This document shows, one piece after another, positions 1-8,425 of a DNA stretch of 64,000 nt. How positions within the stretch are numbered: the first letter of the stretch is position 1; the number at the start of each line of letters is the position of its first letter. The DNA comes from JAGVSZ01 sp035456405. GTDB lineage: Bacteria > Pseudomonadota > Gammaproteobacteria > Burkholderiales > SG8-39. The notes under the pieces were generated by a model. The model was given only the letters and a program-made list of their open reading frames with translations. It was not told the origin of the DNA and made no database searches. Location: positions 91,472 through 155,471 of the forward strand of contig DATIDG010000083.1 of assembly GCA_035456405.1 (NCBI GenBank), given 5' to 3'. The translations under genes were made by a program, and so were the position numbers.

Positions 1-198
1 GGCACCGCCACGATCGCGGCGTTCATCGGTGCGGGCGGATACGGCGAGCGCATCGTGCAAGGCCTCGCGCTCAACGACCACGCCACCCTCATCGCCGGGG
101 CGCTGCCGGCCGCGGCGCTGGCGTTGCTCGTGCAGGGCGCGTTCGAGCTCTTGGAGCGCAGGCTCGGTTGGCAGCACCGGAGCGGTCCGCGCGCGTAG
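1..198 (+). CDS. Osmoprotectant/glycine betaine ABC transporter permease, C-terminal fragment
   Basis: Open from the window edge in frame 1, ending at TAG 196-198, with 65 residues visible. The opening GTATIAAFIGAGGYGE followed by GLALND is the conserved end of the permease domain in the OpuCB/YehW/ProW family of quaternary-amine importers. Those proteins form the inner-membrane channel of a binding-protein-dependent ABC system. A hydrophobic helix (IAGALPAAALALLVQGAF) and a short basic tail follow. The rest of the operon lies outside the window, so the substrate cannot be told. Family assignment is fairly secure from this motif; a methionine (MetI-like) permease is less likely. Confidence 0.75.
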   Translation, partial: GTATIAAFIGAGGYGERIVQGLALNDHATLIAGALPAAALALLVQGAFELLERRLGWQHRSGPRA

Positions 199-291
199 CG
201 CCGCGCCGGGCGGCTGGGGTATCATCCGCCGCTGCAACGCCGGCCCGACACAACAACACCGCCGGCATTCCGCGAAAAGAGGGGATCCTCC

Positions 292-1419
292 ATGCGCATC
301 GGCATTCCCGCCGAGACTCGCCCGGGCGAAACGCGCGTTGCCGCGACCCCCGAGACGGTCAAGAAGCTCACTGCCGGCGGCAAGCATACCGTCCTCGTGC
401 AGTCGGGCGCGGGCGTCGCCGCCGCCGTGCCCGACGCGGACTTCCAGGCCGCCGGCGCGACGATCGTCGCGTCGGCCGCGGACGTCTACGCTCAGTCCGA
501 CATCGTGCTGAAGGTGCGCGGGCCGGAGGCGGGCGAGCTCGCGAGCCTCAAGCGCGGCTCGATCCTGATCGGCCTGCTGAATCCCTACGACGACGCCGCA
601 ATCGACGCGCTCGCGAAGACCGGCGTGGCCGGCTTCGCGATGGAGTGGCTGCCGCGCATCACGCGCGCGCAGGCGATGGACGTCCTGTCGTCCCAGGCGA
701 ACATCGCCGGCTACAAGGCGGTCATGCTCGCCGCCAACGAATACGGCCGCTTCATGCCGATGCTGATGACCGCTGCGGGCACGGTGAAGGCCGCTCGCGT
801 GCTCGTCATGGGCGCGGGCGTGGCGGGACTGCAGGCGATCGCGACCGCCAAGCGCCTCGGCGCGGTGATCGAGGCCTTCGACGTGCGTCCGGCGGTGAAG
901 GAGCAGGTCGAGTCGCTCGGCGCGAAGTTCGTCGAGGTCCCGATGACCGACGAGGAGAAGAGACAGGCCGAGACCGCGGGCGGCTACGCCCGCGAGATGA
1001 GCGAGGACTACAAGCGTCGCCAGGGCGAGCTGGTGCACGAGCGTGCCAAGGCCGCCGACATCGTCATCACGACCGCGCTCATCCCCGGCAGGCCGGCGCC
1101 GGTCCTGATCCGCGAGGAGACCGTTAAGGCGATGAAGCCGGGCTCGGTGATCGTGGACCTCGCGGTCGAGCAAGGCGGTAACTGCCCGCTCTCGGAACGC
1201 GACAAGATCGTCGTGAAGCACGGCGTGAAGCTCGTCGGCCTCGCGAACCTGCCCGCGCTGGTCGGCGCGGACGCCTCCAGCCTGTACGCGCGGAACCTCC
1301 TCAACTTCCTCAATCTGCTGGTCGACCCGAAATCGGGCGAGCTGAAGTTGAATCGCGAGGACGAGGTCATCGCCGGCGCGCTGGTATGCATCGACGGACA
1401 GGTGGTCAAGAAGGGATGA
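292..1419 (+). CDS. pntAA: NAD(P) transhydrogenase alpha subunit, part 1 (PntAA)
   Basis: 375 residues forming the soluble NAD(H)-binding domain I of proton-translocating transhydrogenase, which transfers hydride between NADH and NADP+ at the cytoplasmic membrane. It starts MRIGIPAETRPGETRVA, the classic alanine dehydrogenase/PntA opening. A Rossmann dinucleotide motif (VMGAGVAGLQA) lies near residues 172-182. A purine-rich ribosome site (AAAAGAGGGG, about 274-283) precedes the ATG. The E. coli PntA is one chain of about 510 residues; here the membrane part is a separate downstream gene, as in Rhodospirillum and many betaproteobacteria. It heads an operon with pntAB and pntB. Confidence 0.96.
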   Translation: MRIGIPAETRPGETRVAATPETVKKLTAGGKHTVLVQSGAGVAAAVPDADFQAAGATIVASAADVYAQSDIVLKVRGPEAGELASLKRGSILIGLLNPYDDAAIDALAKTGVAGFAMEWLPRITRAQAMDVLSSQANIAGYKAVMLAANEYGRFMPMLMTAAGTVKAARVLVMGAGVAGLQAIATAKRLGAVIEAFDVRPAVKEQVESLGAKFVEVPMTDEEKRQAETAGGYAREMSEDYKRRQGELVHERAKAADIVITTALIPGRPAPVLIREETVKAMKPGSVIVDLAVEQGGNCPLSERDKIVVKHGVKLVGLANLPALVGADASSLYARNLLNFLNLLVDPKSGELKLNREDEVIAGALVCIDGQVVKKG

Positions 1420-1442
1420 GAGGCACGAGCGGAGCGAGCGCC

Positions 1443-1754
1443 ATGACAGGAACGATAGATCCCACCGTCGTCAATCTGACCGTTTTCGTGCTGGCGGTCT
1501 TCGTCGGGTACCACGTCGTCTGGAACGTGACCCCCGCGCTGCACACACCGCTGATGAGCGTCACCAATGCGATTAGCTCGGTGATCATGGTCGGCGCGAT
1601 CCTCGCCGCCGGCCCCAAGGACATCGACGCCGGCTCGATCCTCGGGGCGGTCGCGGTGGGCCTGGTGGCGATCAACACCTTCGGGGGCTTCCTGGTGACC
1701 AGGCGGATGCTCGAGATGTTCAAGAAGAAGGGCCCGAAGGCCGGGAAGCACTGA
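1443..1754 (+). CDS. pntAB: NAD(P) transhydrogenase alpha subunit, part 2 (PntAB, membrane)
   Basis: 103 residues with three to four hydrophobic helices (LTVFVLAVFVGYHVVWNV, VIMVGAILAAGP, ILGAVAVGLVAINTFGGF). This is the small membrane piece that completes the alpha subunit of the proton-pumping transhydrogenase. I chose ATG 1443 because it gives MTGTIDPTVVNL, the usual start; the longer frame from 1386 overlaps pntAA and reads as low-complexity sequence. The GGAGCGAGCG upstream is a weak ribosome site. It lies 23 bases after pntAA and 10 before pntB, so the three genes are one operon. The hydrophilic end (KKKGPKAGKH) is probably cytoplasmic. Confidence 0.94.
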   Translation: MTGTIDPTVVNLTVFVLAVFVGYHVVWNVTPALHTPLMSVTNAISSVIMVGAILAAGPKDIDAGSILGAVAVGLVAINTFGGFLVTRRMLEMFKKKGPKAGKH

Positions 1755-1764
1755 GGCCGGAGCC

Positions 1765-3165
1765 ATGACCGCCAGCCAACTCGCGCTCTGGTACCTCGCG
1801 GCCAGCGTGCTCTTCATCCTGGCGCTGAGGGGGCTGTCGCACCCCGAGACCGCGCGCAGGGGCAACCTCTTCGGCATGATCGGCATGTTCATCGCGGTCG
1901 TGGTGACGCTCGCCACCACGCAGCGCATCGAGCTGATCCTGGTGGCCATCCTCATCGGCGGTGCGATCGGGGCGATCGTCGCGCGCCGGGTCGAGATGAC
2001 GCAGATGCCGGAGCTCGTCGCCGCGATGCACTCGCTCGTCGGCATGGGGGCGGTGCTGATCGCCATCGCCGTCGTGAACAACCCCGGGGCGTTCGGCCTG
2101 CCGGATCCGATCCCGACCGGCAACAAGCTCGAGCTCTTCATCGGCACGTTCGTCGGCGCGATCACCTTCTCCGGCTCGGTCATCGCGTTCGGCAAGCTCG
2201 CCGGGCTGGGCAAGAAGTTCCGGCTCTTCTCCAGCGCCCCGGTGGTGTTCAAGGGCCAGCACCTGCTGAATCTCCTCCTGGCGGTCCTGATGATCGGCTT
2301 CGGCGTCGCATTCTTCATGGCGGCGAGGGAGAGCCAGTGGCCGCCGTTCATCGTCATGACCGCGGCTGCCTTCGTGCTCGGCGTGCTGATCATCATCCCG
2401 ATCGGCGGCGCCGACATGCCGGTGGTGATTTCGATGCTGAACAGCTACTCCGGCTGGGCGGCGGCCGGCATCGGCTTCTCGCTCAACAACCCGATGCTGA
2501 TCATCGCCGGCTCGCTGGTGGGCTCCTCGGGCGCGATCCTGTCCTACATCATGTGCCGGGCGATGAACCGCTCCTTCTTCAACGTGATCCTGGGCGGATT
2601 CGGCGGCGCCGAGGGCGCCGCGGTGGCCGACAGCGGGCAGAAGACGGTCAAGTCCGGCTCCGCCGACGACGTCGCCTTCCTTCTGGGCAACGCCGAGAGC
2701 GTGGTCATCATCCCGGGGTACGGCCTGGCAGTGGCGCGCGCCCAGCACGCGGTGAAGGAAATGGCGCAGAAGCTCATCGCCAAGGGCGTGAACGTGAGGT
2801 ACGCGATCCACCCGGTGGCGGGGCGGATGCCCGGACACATGAACGTGCTCCTCGCCGAGGCCGAGGTGCCGTACGACCAGGTGTTCGAGATGGAGGACAT
2901 CAACTCCGACCTCGGGACGACCGACATCGCCTTCGTGCTCGGCGCGAACGACGTGGTGAACCCGCTCGCCGAGGAGAAGGGCAGCCCGATCTACGGGATG
3001 CCGATCATCGAGGCGCACAAGGCGCGCACGGTGCTGGTCAACAAGCGCTCGATGGCCGCTGGCTACGCGGGCCTCGACAATCCGCTCTTCTACATGGACC
3101 GCACGATGATGGTGTTCGGCGACGCGAAGAAGGTCGTCGAGGACATCGTGAAGGCGATCGAATGA
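1765..3165 (+). CDS. pntB: NAD(P) transhydrogenase beta subunit (PntB)
   Basis: 466 residues, the normal length. The N-terminal two-thirds holds about nine membrane helices forming the proton channel (domain II). The C-terminal third is the NADP(H)-binding domain III, with IIPGYGLAVARAQHAVKEM near residues 315-333 and GANDVVNP near 393-400. With PntAA and PntAB it forms the membrane complex that uses the proton gradient to make NADPH, supplying biosynthesis and redox defence. The start ATG 1765 follows GGCCGGAGCC closely behind pntAB. The next gene follows within 8 bases, which suggests it is in the same transcript. Confidence 0.97.
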   Translation: MTASQLALWYLAASVLFILALRGLSHPETARRGNLFGMIGMFIAVVVTLATTQRIELILVAILIGGAIGAIVARRVEMTQMPELVAAMHSLVGMGAVLIAIAVVNNPGAFGLPDPIPTGNKLELFIGTFVGAITFSGSVIAFGKLAGLGKKFRLFSSAPVVFKGQHLLNLLLAVLMIGFGVAFFMAARESQWPPFIVMTAAAFVLGVLIIIPIGGADMPVVISMLNSYSGWAAAGIGFSLNNPMLIIAGSLVGSSGAILSYIMCRAMNRSFFNVILGGFGGAEGAAVADSGQKTVKSGSADDVAFLLGNAESVVIIPGYGLAVARAQHAVKEMAQKLIAKGVNVRYAIHPVAGRMPGHMNVLLAEAEVPYDQVFEMEDINSDLGTTDIAFVLGANDVVNPLAEEKGSPIYGMPIIEAHKARTVLVNKRSMAAGYAGLDNPLFYMDRTMMVFGDAKKVVEDIVKAIE

Positions 3166-3172
3166 CCCGCGA

Positions 3173-3853
3173 ATGACCGTCGGCAACAGCGACGCCGCCC
3201 GCAAGGACATCCTCGCCCGCATCCGCGCGGCGCAGGGGCGCGGGGCATCGAGCCGGCCCTCGCAGGCCGAGATCGACGCGGTGAAGACCTACATCGAGGC
3301 CCATCCGCGCGGGCCGCTGCCGGACGTGGAGGACGACGTCGTCGCGCGGTTCCGGGCGCGCGCCGAGGCGATGCAGAGCACGACCGAGGCGGTCGAGCGC
3401 CTCGCCGACGTGCCGGCCGCGGCCGCGCGCTACCTGGCCGCGAACGGCCTGCCCGGAACGGGGTGCGTGTGGCCCGCGCTCGGGGGGCTCGACTGGGCCG
3501 GCGCCGGACTCGCGCTGGAGGCGCGCGGGGCGGAGGACCGCGACCTCGTGGGCGTGACCGGGGTCTTCGCGGCGCTCGCCGAAACCGGTACGCTAATGGT
3601 CGCATCCGGCCCGCAGACTCCGGCGGGGGTGAGCCTGCTGCCCGAAACGCATATCGCGGTGGTGCCGGTCACGCGCATCGTGAAGCACATGGAGGACGGC
3701 TGGGCGCTGGCGCGTGCCGAGCTCGGCGAGCTGCCGCGCCTAGTGAACTTCATCTCCGGGCCGTCCCGCACGGGGGACATCGACCAGACGATCGTGCTCG
3801 GCGCCCACGGGCCCTACCGGGTCCACATGATTCTCGTCCGCGCAACGGACTGA
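3173..3853 (+). CDS. LUD-domain protein, LutC/YkgG family
   Basis: 226 residues matching the LutC/YkgG family: N-terminal helical segment (ARKDILARIRAAQG), then a Rossmann-like LUD domain with VGVTGVFAALAETGTLMV and the typical end (LPRLVNFISGPSRTGDID, then LGAHGPYRVHMILV). LutC is one of three proteins (LutABC) that oxidise L-lactate. Here no lutA or lutB iron-sulfur partner is seen next to it, and it instead follows pntB by 7 bases. That makes an exclusive role in lactate use uncertain; a redox-linked function alongside the transhydrogenase is possible but not shown. Confidence 0.85.
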   Translation: MTVGNSDAARKDILARIRAAQGRGASSRPSQAEIDAVKTYIEAHPRGPLPDVEDDVVARFRARAEAMQSTTEAVERLADVPAAAARYLAANGLPGTGCVWPALGGLDWAGAGLALEARGAEDRDLVGVTGVFAALAETGTLMVASGPQTPAGVSLLPETHIAVVPVTRIVKHMEDGWALARAELGELPRLVNFISGPSRTGDIDQTIVLGAHGPYRVHMILVRATD

Positions 3854-3954
3854 GCACAACGATTCGGGCCCGCCCGAGGGTCCGCCAGGGAGAACCCGCC
3901 GGCCGCGCGCCGGCGTGGAACCGGACGGCAAGCGAAGCGTCTCCATCAGGAGCC

Positions 3955-5163
3955 ATGCCCGAGCTCGCGTTTCTGCCGAAGTGGCCGCCGCTCGCCAACC
4001 AGATGTTCTGGATCGGCGCGCTGCTGGCCGTGGGCGTCGCCTGCGGCGAGGCGGTGCGGCGATTCCTCCGCCTGCCGCGCATCACCGGCTACGCCGCGGC
4101 GGGCCTCGCGCTCGGCCCGGGCGGCCTCGCGCTGATCGACAAGGCGGTGCTCGAGGAGCTGGGCGTGTTCGCCGACGTCGCGATCGGGCTGGTGCTGTTC
4201 GAGCTGGGCCAGCGGCTCGATCTCGCGTGGCTGCGGCGCACGCCCGCGCTCGCTCTGATGGGCGTCGCCGAGTCGCTCGGCGCGGCTGCGCTGGTCTTCT
4301 TCACCCTGCACTATCACTTCAACCTCGCGCCGCTCGCCGCCGGCGTCGCCGCGGCGATTGCGGTGTCGACCTCGCCCGCGGTGCTGATGCGGGTCGCCGC
4401 CGAGCTGCGCGCCGAGGGACAGGTGACCGAGCGAGCGCTCATCGTCACCGCGATCAACGGCGTGCTGGCGTTCCTCGCCCTCACGGTGCTCATCCCGTGG
4501 CTGCACTTCGAGTATCGCGGCGGATGGCTCACGATGATCGTGCACCCGCTGTACCTCCTCGGCGGCTCGGCGGTGCTCGCAGTAGCGGCGGGTTGGTTGA
4601 CGCTGCGCCTCGCCGGCCTGCTCGGCAAGTCCGCGGAACGGCAGTTCATCGCGGTCATCGCGATGGTGGTGCTCACCGTCGGCGTCGCCCTCGCGCTCAA
4701 GCTCTCTGTGCTGCTCGCGCTTCTCGGCATGGGTGCGCTCGTGCGCAACGCCGACCGCGAGCACCACCTCGTCGTGGTCGATTCGGGCAACGCCGGGCAA
4801 CTGTTCTACGTGTGCCTCTTCGTCATCTCCGGGGCGAGCCTGGACCTGGCGCTCCTCGCGACTGCCGGCGCGGCAGGGCTCGCGTTCGTGCTGGTCCGGT
4901 TCGCGGGCAAGGCGGTCGGGGTGCTGGCGCTCGCGCCGCTCGTCGGCCTCGAATGGCGCAAGGGCGTCCTGCTCGCCACCTCGCTCGCGCCGATGTCCGG
5001 CCTCGCGGTGGTGCTGGTGCACCAGACCGCGGCGCTGTATCCCGAGATCCGGGCGAGCGTGGCGCCGGTGGTGCTCGCCGGGGTCGTGATTCTCGAGCTC
5101 GCCGGGCCGATCGCCACGCAGTTCGCGCTGCGGCGGGCGGGCGAGACGGTGGAGGAGGCGTGA
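3955..5163 (+). CDS. CPA2-family cation:proton antiporter (Kef/NhaS3-like membrane domain)
   Basis: 402 residues, almost wholly hydrophobic, with roughly 11-12 membrane helices. The family signature lies near the start (FLRLPRITGYAAAGLALGPG) and is followed by FADVAIGLVLFELGQRLD. This fits a sodium-or-potassium/proton exchanger of the CPA2 group. It stops after the membrane domain and lacks the C-terminal TrkA-N (RCK) domain of KefB/KefC, so it would not be gated by glutathione adducts in the KefC manner. Start ATG 3955 has CAGGAG 6 bases upstream. The long upstream extension of the frame is a shadow of the lut-type gene. Confidence 0.88.
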   Translation: MPELAFLPKWPPLANQMFWIGALLAVGVACGEAVRRFLRLPRITGYAAAGLALGPGGLALIDKAVLEELGVFADVAIGLVLFELGQRLDLAWLRRTPALALMGVAESLGAAALVFFTLHYHFNLAPLAAGVAAAIAVSTSPAVLMRVAAELRAEGQVTERALIVTAINGVLAFLALTVLIPWLHFEYRGGWLTMIVHPLYLLGGSAVLAVAAGWLTLRLAGLLGKSAERQFIAVIAMVVLTVGVALALKLSVLLALLGMGALVRNADREHHLVVVDSGNAGQLFYVCLFVISGASLDLALLATAGAAGLAFVLVRFAGKAVGVLALAPLVGLEWRKGVLLATSLAPMSGLAVVLVHQTAALYPEIRASVAPVVLAGVVILELAGPIATQFALRRAGETVEEA

Positions 5164-5210
5164 TCCGGTTGCGCTGCGGTACGCTGAGGCCTCTCCGCTG
5201 AGGAGTGTCG

Positions 5211-6323
5211 ATGCTTGAATTCAAGACCTCCCAACCCCTGACGCTCGGCGTCGAGCTCGAGCTGCAGCTCGTCAACACGCGCGACTGGAACCTCACGCGC
5301 GGCGCGAGCGACCTGCTCGCGGCCGTGAAGAAGGCAAAGCATCCGGGCGAGATCAAGCCCGAGATCACCGAGAGCATGATCGAGCTCAGCACCGGCATCT
5401 GCCGCGGCTACGAGGACCTCCTCGCAGATCTCGTCGCGCTGCGCAACGTCCTTGCCGACGCGGCCTCGCGCCTGAACCTCGGCGTTGCGGGTGGCGGCAC
5501 GCATCCGTTCCAGAAGTGGAGCGAGCGGCGCATCTACGACACCCCGCGCTTCAAACACGTCTCGGACCTCTACGGTTACCTGGCGAAGCAGTTCACCGTG
5601 TTCGGCCAGCACGTGCACGTCGGCGTCCGCTCGGGCGACGAGGCGGTGCGGCTCGTGCAGGGGCTCGCGCGCTACACGCCGCACTTCATCGCCCTCTCGG
5701 CCTCGTCGCCGTTCTCGCTCGGCACGGACACGCAGTTCGACTCGTCGCGGCTGAACGTCGTGAACGCATTTCCACTCGCGGGCATCATGCCGGCGGTCGA
5801 GGACTGGGAGGACTTCGAGCGGTACTTCGAGACGATGCGGTCCTACGGCATCGTCCAGAGCATGAAGGACTTCTACTGGGACATCCGCCCGAAGCCGGAG
5901 TACGGAACGGTCGAGATCCGCGTGTGCGACACGCCGCTCACGGTCACGCGCGCCGCCCAGCTGGCGGTCTACGGGCAGGCGCTCTCGGCCGCGCTCATCG
6001 AGGACCGGTCGTGGCGGCCCGACGCGCGGCTGCCGCTCGTGTACAGCTACAACCGTTTCCAGGCTTGCCGCTTCGGGTTCGCGGCGACGATCGTCGACCC
6101 GTCCACGCAGCAGCATGCGCCGCTTGCCGACGAGATCGTGGCGACGATCGGGCGGGTCATGCCTTATGCCGAGCGGACCGGGAGCGCGCAGGCGCTGGGC
6201 GCCCTGATGCAGGCGGTGACCGCGCGAACGAACGACGCGCGCGCGCTGCGCGAGGTGCTCGAGCGGCGCGGGGCGCTCACCGATGTGGTGCGCTTCGCGT
6301 GCGGCGAATGGCGGGGAAGCTGA
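5211..6323 (+). CDS. ybdK: YbdK-type carboxylate-amine ligase (glutamate-cysteine ligase family 2)
   Basis: 370 residues, the normal length for the GCS2/YbdK family. These ATP-dependent enzymes join a carboxylate, often glutamate, to an amine. E. coli YbdK has weak gamma-glutamylcysteine synthetase activity, but the physiological substrate is uncertain. Visible signatures are TLGVELELQLV (near residues 12-22), GGGTHPF, FGQHVHVGVRSGDEAV and DIRPKPEYGTVEIRVCDTP. AGGAG at 5201-5205 sits 5 bases before ATG 5211, so I prefer it to GTG 5205, which overlaps that ribosome site. It has 47 bases to the antiporter and no tight coupling. Confidence 0.9.
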   Translation: MLEFKTSQPLTLGVELELQLVNTRDWNLTRGASDLLAAVKKAKHPGEIKPEITESMIELSTGICRGYEDLLADLVALRNVLADAASRLNLGVAGGGTHPFQKWSERRIYDTPRFKHVSDLYGYLAKQFTVFGQHVHVGVRSGDEAVRLVQGLARYTPHFIALSASSPFSLGTDTQFDSSRLNVVNAFPLAGIMPAVEDWEDFERYFETMRSYGIVQSMKDFYWDIRPKPEYGTVEIRVCDTPLTVTRAAQLAVYGQALSAALIEDRSWRPDARLPLVYSYNRFQACRFGFAATIVDPSTQQHAPLADEIVATIGRVMPYAERTGSAQALGALMQAVTARTNDARALREVLERRGALTDVVRFACGEWRGS

Positions 6324-6367
6324 CGGCCGCCTGACGCATGCGCCGCGCTGCGGGAGCCCCAGCCCAG

Positions 6368-6398
6368 TTGACACTCCCGGCGAAGTCGGGCCTACTTC
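6368..6398 (+). promoter_or_regulatory. Candidate promoter of the first TRAP binding-protein gene
   Basis: TTGACA at 6368-6373 is a perfect -35 box. TACTTC at 6393-6398 lies 19 bases on, or CCTACT at 6391-6396 gives a 17-base spacer. The motif TTGACACT...CCTACT recurs upstream of the second binding-protein gene (11199-11227). The remaining sequence of the 6324-6568 gap is GC-rich leader with nothing else I recognise. Confidence 0.5.
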
Positions 6399-6568
6399 GC
6401 GCGTGCGGCGTTTCCGCCCCCGATCGACCAGGCGCGGAAGCCCCGGTGCCCATGGGCCGAGGAGGGTCTGTAACGCACCGCAGCCACCAGGAGAAGCCGG
6501 GGGTCGGGCGCGCCACGCGCGCCTGGGGCCCGTCGGCACGTTGTCAGATGTCGATGAGGAGGAGAGTC

Positions 6569-7732
6569 ATGTTGCAATCGGCTGGATGGTCGCGCGTCCG
6601 CGCGGCCGCTGTAGGGGCGTTCGCTGCCGGCGCGCTCGGCCTGGGCAGCTTGCCCGCGCAGGCACAGACCACCACGCTGAAGATGCAGGCCACCTGGCCG
6701 GCATCCCTCACGCTGTACGAAAACTTCACCATGTGGGCCGAGCGGGTCGGCAAACTCTCGGGCGGCACGCTGAAGATCGAGACGATGCCCGCCGGGCAGG
6801 TCGTTCCGGCCTTCGAGGTGCTCGACGCCACCCACAAGAAGGTGCTCGACGGCGCGCACTCCTGGGCGGCGTACTGGACCGGCAAGAACAAGGCCGCGGT
6901 CCTGTTCACCGGTGGTCCGGGCGGCACGTTCGGCATGGACTTCATCGACGCCATGGGATGGATGTACGAAGGCGGCGGCTGGGAGCTCTACCAGGAGTTC
7001 TACCAGAAGGAGCTGAAGCTCAACGTCGTGGCGTTCCCGATCCTGCCCGCAGGCCCGCAGGCGTTCGGCTGGTTCAAGCGCCCGATCAAGAACCTCGCGG
7101 ACTTCAAAGGGATGAAGTGCCGGCAGACCGGCATCGCTGCGGAGGTCTGGCAGCGCATGGGGATGCAGACCGTGAACATGCCCGGCGGCGAGATCATCCC
7201 GTCGGCGCAGCGCGGCGTGATCGACTGTGCCGAGTGGGTCGGCGGCGTCGAGGACCTGCGGCTCGGCTTCCACAACGTGTGGAAATACCACTACACGCCC
7301 GGCATGCACGAGAGCGTGACGATCGCGGAGCTGCTGATCAACGGCGACGTGTGGAAATCGCTCTCGCCGCAGCAGCAGGAGTGGATCAAGTCGGCTGCGA
7401 CCGAAACATTCTACCGGTGGTGGGCGCGGTGGCAGAAGCAGAACGCCGAGGCGCTGAAGGAGCTGCAGGAGAAGCACAAGGTGCAGATCCTGCGCACGCC
7501 GCCCGACATCCTGGTCGAGTTCCTGAAGACTTGGGACGCGCTCGCCAAGGAGGAGGGCGAGAAGAACCCGTTCTTCAAGAAGGTGCACGATTCGCAGCGG
7601 GCCTACGCGAGCGTGGTGGTGCCGGCGAAGCGCTTCTACTTCCCGCCCTACTCGTTCGCCGCGAACTACTACTTTCCGGAAAAGGGCGCAGCGCCGGCCG
7701 CAAAGGCCGCGCCGGCAGCGGCGAAGCAGTGA
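6569..7732 (+). CDS. TRAP transporter substrate-binding protein (DctP family), copy 1
   Basis: 387 residues, a periplasmic solute receptor that delivers organic acids to the QM membrane subunits encoded next. AGGAGG at 6557-6562 stands 6 bases before ATG 6569, which gives a clean Sec signal peptide (AAAVGAFAAGALGLG then LPAQAQ). Earlier in-frame ATGs lie inside or before the ribosome site. GMKCRQTG, with the carboxylate-binding arginine, and VIDCAEWVGGVEDLRLG resemble the 2-oxoacid/lactate binders TakP and TTHA0766. The ligand is therefore probably a monocarboxylate or 2-oxoacid. It is strikingly similar to the product of 11286-12431. An Ala/Lys/Pro-rich tail ends it. Confidence 0.92.
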   Translation: MLQSAGWSRVRAAAVGAFAAGALGLGSLPAQAQTTTLKMQATWPASLTLYENFTMWAERVGKLSGGTLKIETMPAGQVVPAFEVLDATHKKVLDGAHSWAAYWTGKNKAAVLFTGGPGGTFGMDFIDAMGWMYEGGGWELYQEFYQKELKLNVVAFPILPAGPQAFGWFKRPIKNLADFKGMKCRQTGIAAEVWQRMGMQTVNMPGGEIIPSAQRGVIDCAEWVGGVEDLRLGFHNVWKYHYTPGMHESVTIAELLINGDVWKSLSPQQQEWIKSAATETFYRWWARWQKQNAEALKELQEKHKVQILRTPPDILVEFLKTWDALAKEEGEKNPFFKKVHDSQRAYASVVVPAKRFYFPPYSFAANYYFPEKGAAPAAKAAPAAAKQ

Positions 7733-7774
7733 CAAGAACGACCGGGGCATAGGACCCGGCCGACCGGCTGCATC

Positions 7775-7801
7775 CAGCCCGCCGCCTCGAGCGGCGGGCT
7801 G
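7775..7801 (+). terminator. Strong stem-loop between TRAP binding protein and small permease
   Basis: CAGCCCGCCGC (7775-7785), loop CTCGA, GCGGCGGGCTG (7791-7801): an 11-bp perfect stem with no T-run after it. It sits between the abundant periplasmic receptor gene and the membrane genes. Stems in this position often attenuate downstream expression or protect the upstream mRNA end. Confidence 0.7.
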
Positions 7802-7830
7802 CATTTCAAGGCTCCATCGGGAGGGAGCGC

Positions 7831-8382
7831 ATGGCCGAACCGACGCCAACCCACATCCGGGTGGTCCGCGTAATCGACAAGTTCACCGACACCACCGGCA
7901 ACTGGATCGCGTGGCTGAGCATCCCGCTCGTGCTGGCGGTGACCTACGAGGTGATCTCGCGCTACTTCTTCAACGCGCCGACGATCTGGTCGTTCGACGT
8001 GACCTTCATGCTGTACGGGACGCTCTTCATGCTCGGCGCCGCGTACGCGCTCCACAAGGGTGCGCACATTCGCACCGACTTCTTCTGGGAGAAGTGGTCC
8101 ATCAAGACCAAGGGGATCATCGACTCGGTCGCCTACCTCGTCTTCTTCTTCCCGGCGCTCCTCATGTTCCTCTACGTGAGCGGCCACGAGGCCTGGTACG
8201 CGTTCGAGATCAACGAGACCTCCGAGCAGACGCCCTGGCGGCCGATCCTCTGGCCGTTCAAGACGGTGGTGCCGGTCGCCTGTCTCCTGCTCCTGATCCA
8301 GGGGGTGTCCGAGACGATCAAGAGCGTCTACGCCGCGCGCACCGGCATCGAGCTGGAGCACAAGGAAAAGGTGGAGATTTAG
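7831..8382 (+). CDS. TRAP transporter small permease (DctQ family)
   Basis: 183 residues with four predicted membrane helices (IAWLSIPLVLAVTYEVISRYFF, FMLYGTLFMLGAAYAL, DSVAYLVFFFPALLMFLYV, TVVPVACLLLLIQGV). This is the Q subunit that pairs with the large M subunit downstream. The segment PTIWSFDVTFMLYG is typical of the family. GGGAGGGAGCGC (7819-7830) directly before ATG 7831 is a strong ribosome site. It lies after the stem-loop that follows the binding-protein gene and 43 bases before dctM. The charged C-terminus (ELEHKEKVEI) is likely cytoplasmic. Confidence 0.93.
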   Translation: MAEPTPTHIRVVRVIDKFTDTTGNWIAWLSIPLVLAVTYEVISRYFFNAPTIWSFDVTFMLYGTLFMLGAAYALHKGAHIRTDFFWEKWSIKTKGIIDSVAYLVFFFPALLMFLYVSGHEAWYAFEINETSEQTPWRPILWPFKTVVPVACLLLLIQGVSETIKSVYAARTGIELEHKEKVEI

Positions 8383-8425
8383 GGATGATCCGCCGCGGCG
8401 AGACGTACAACGGGGGGGCAAGGGA

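Noticed and set aside
1008..2417. Long minus-strand frames over pntAA-pntB (to 469 codons) and similar long frames over most genes
   Set aside because: They run antisense to clearly coding genes, have Arg/Ala/Pro-rich shadow composition typical of GC-rich DNA, and match no family.
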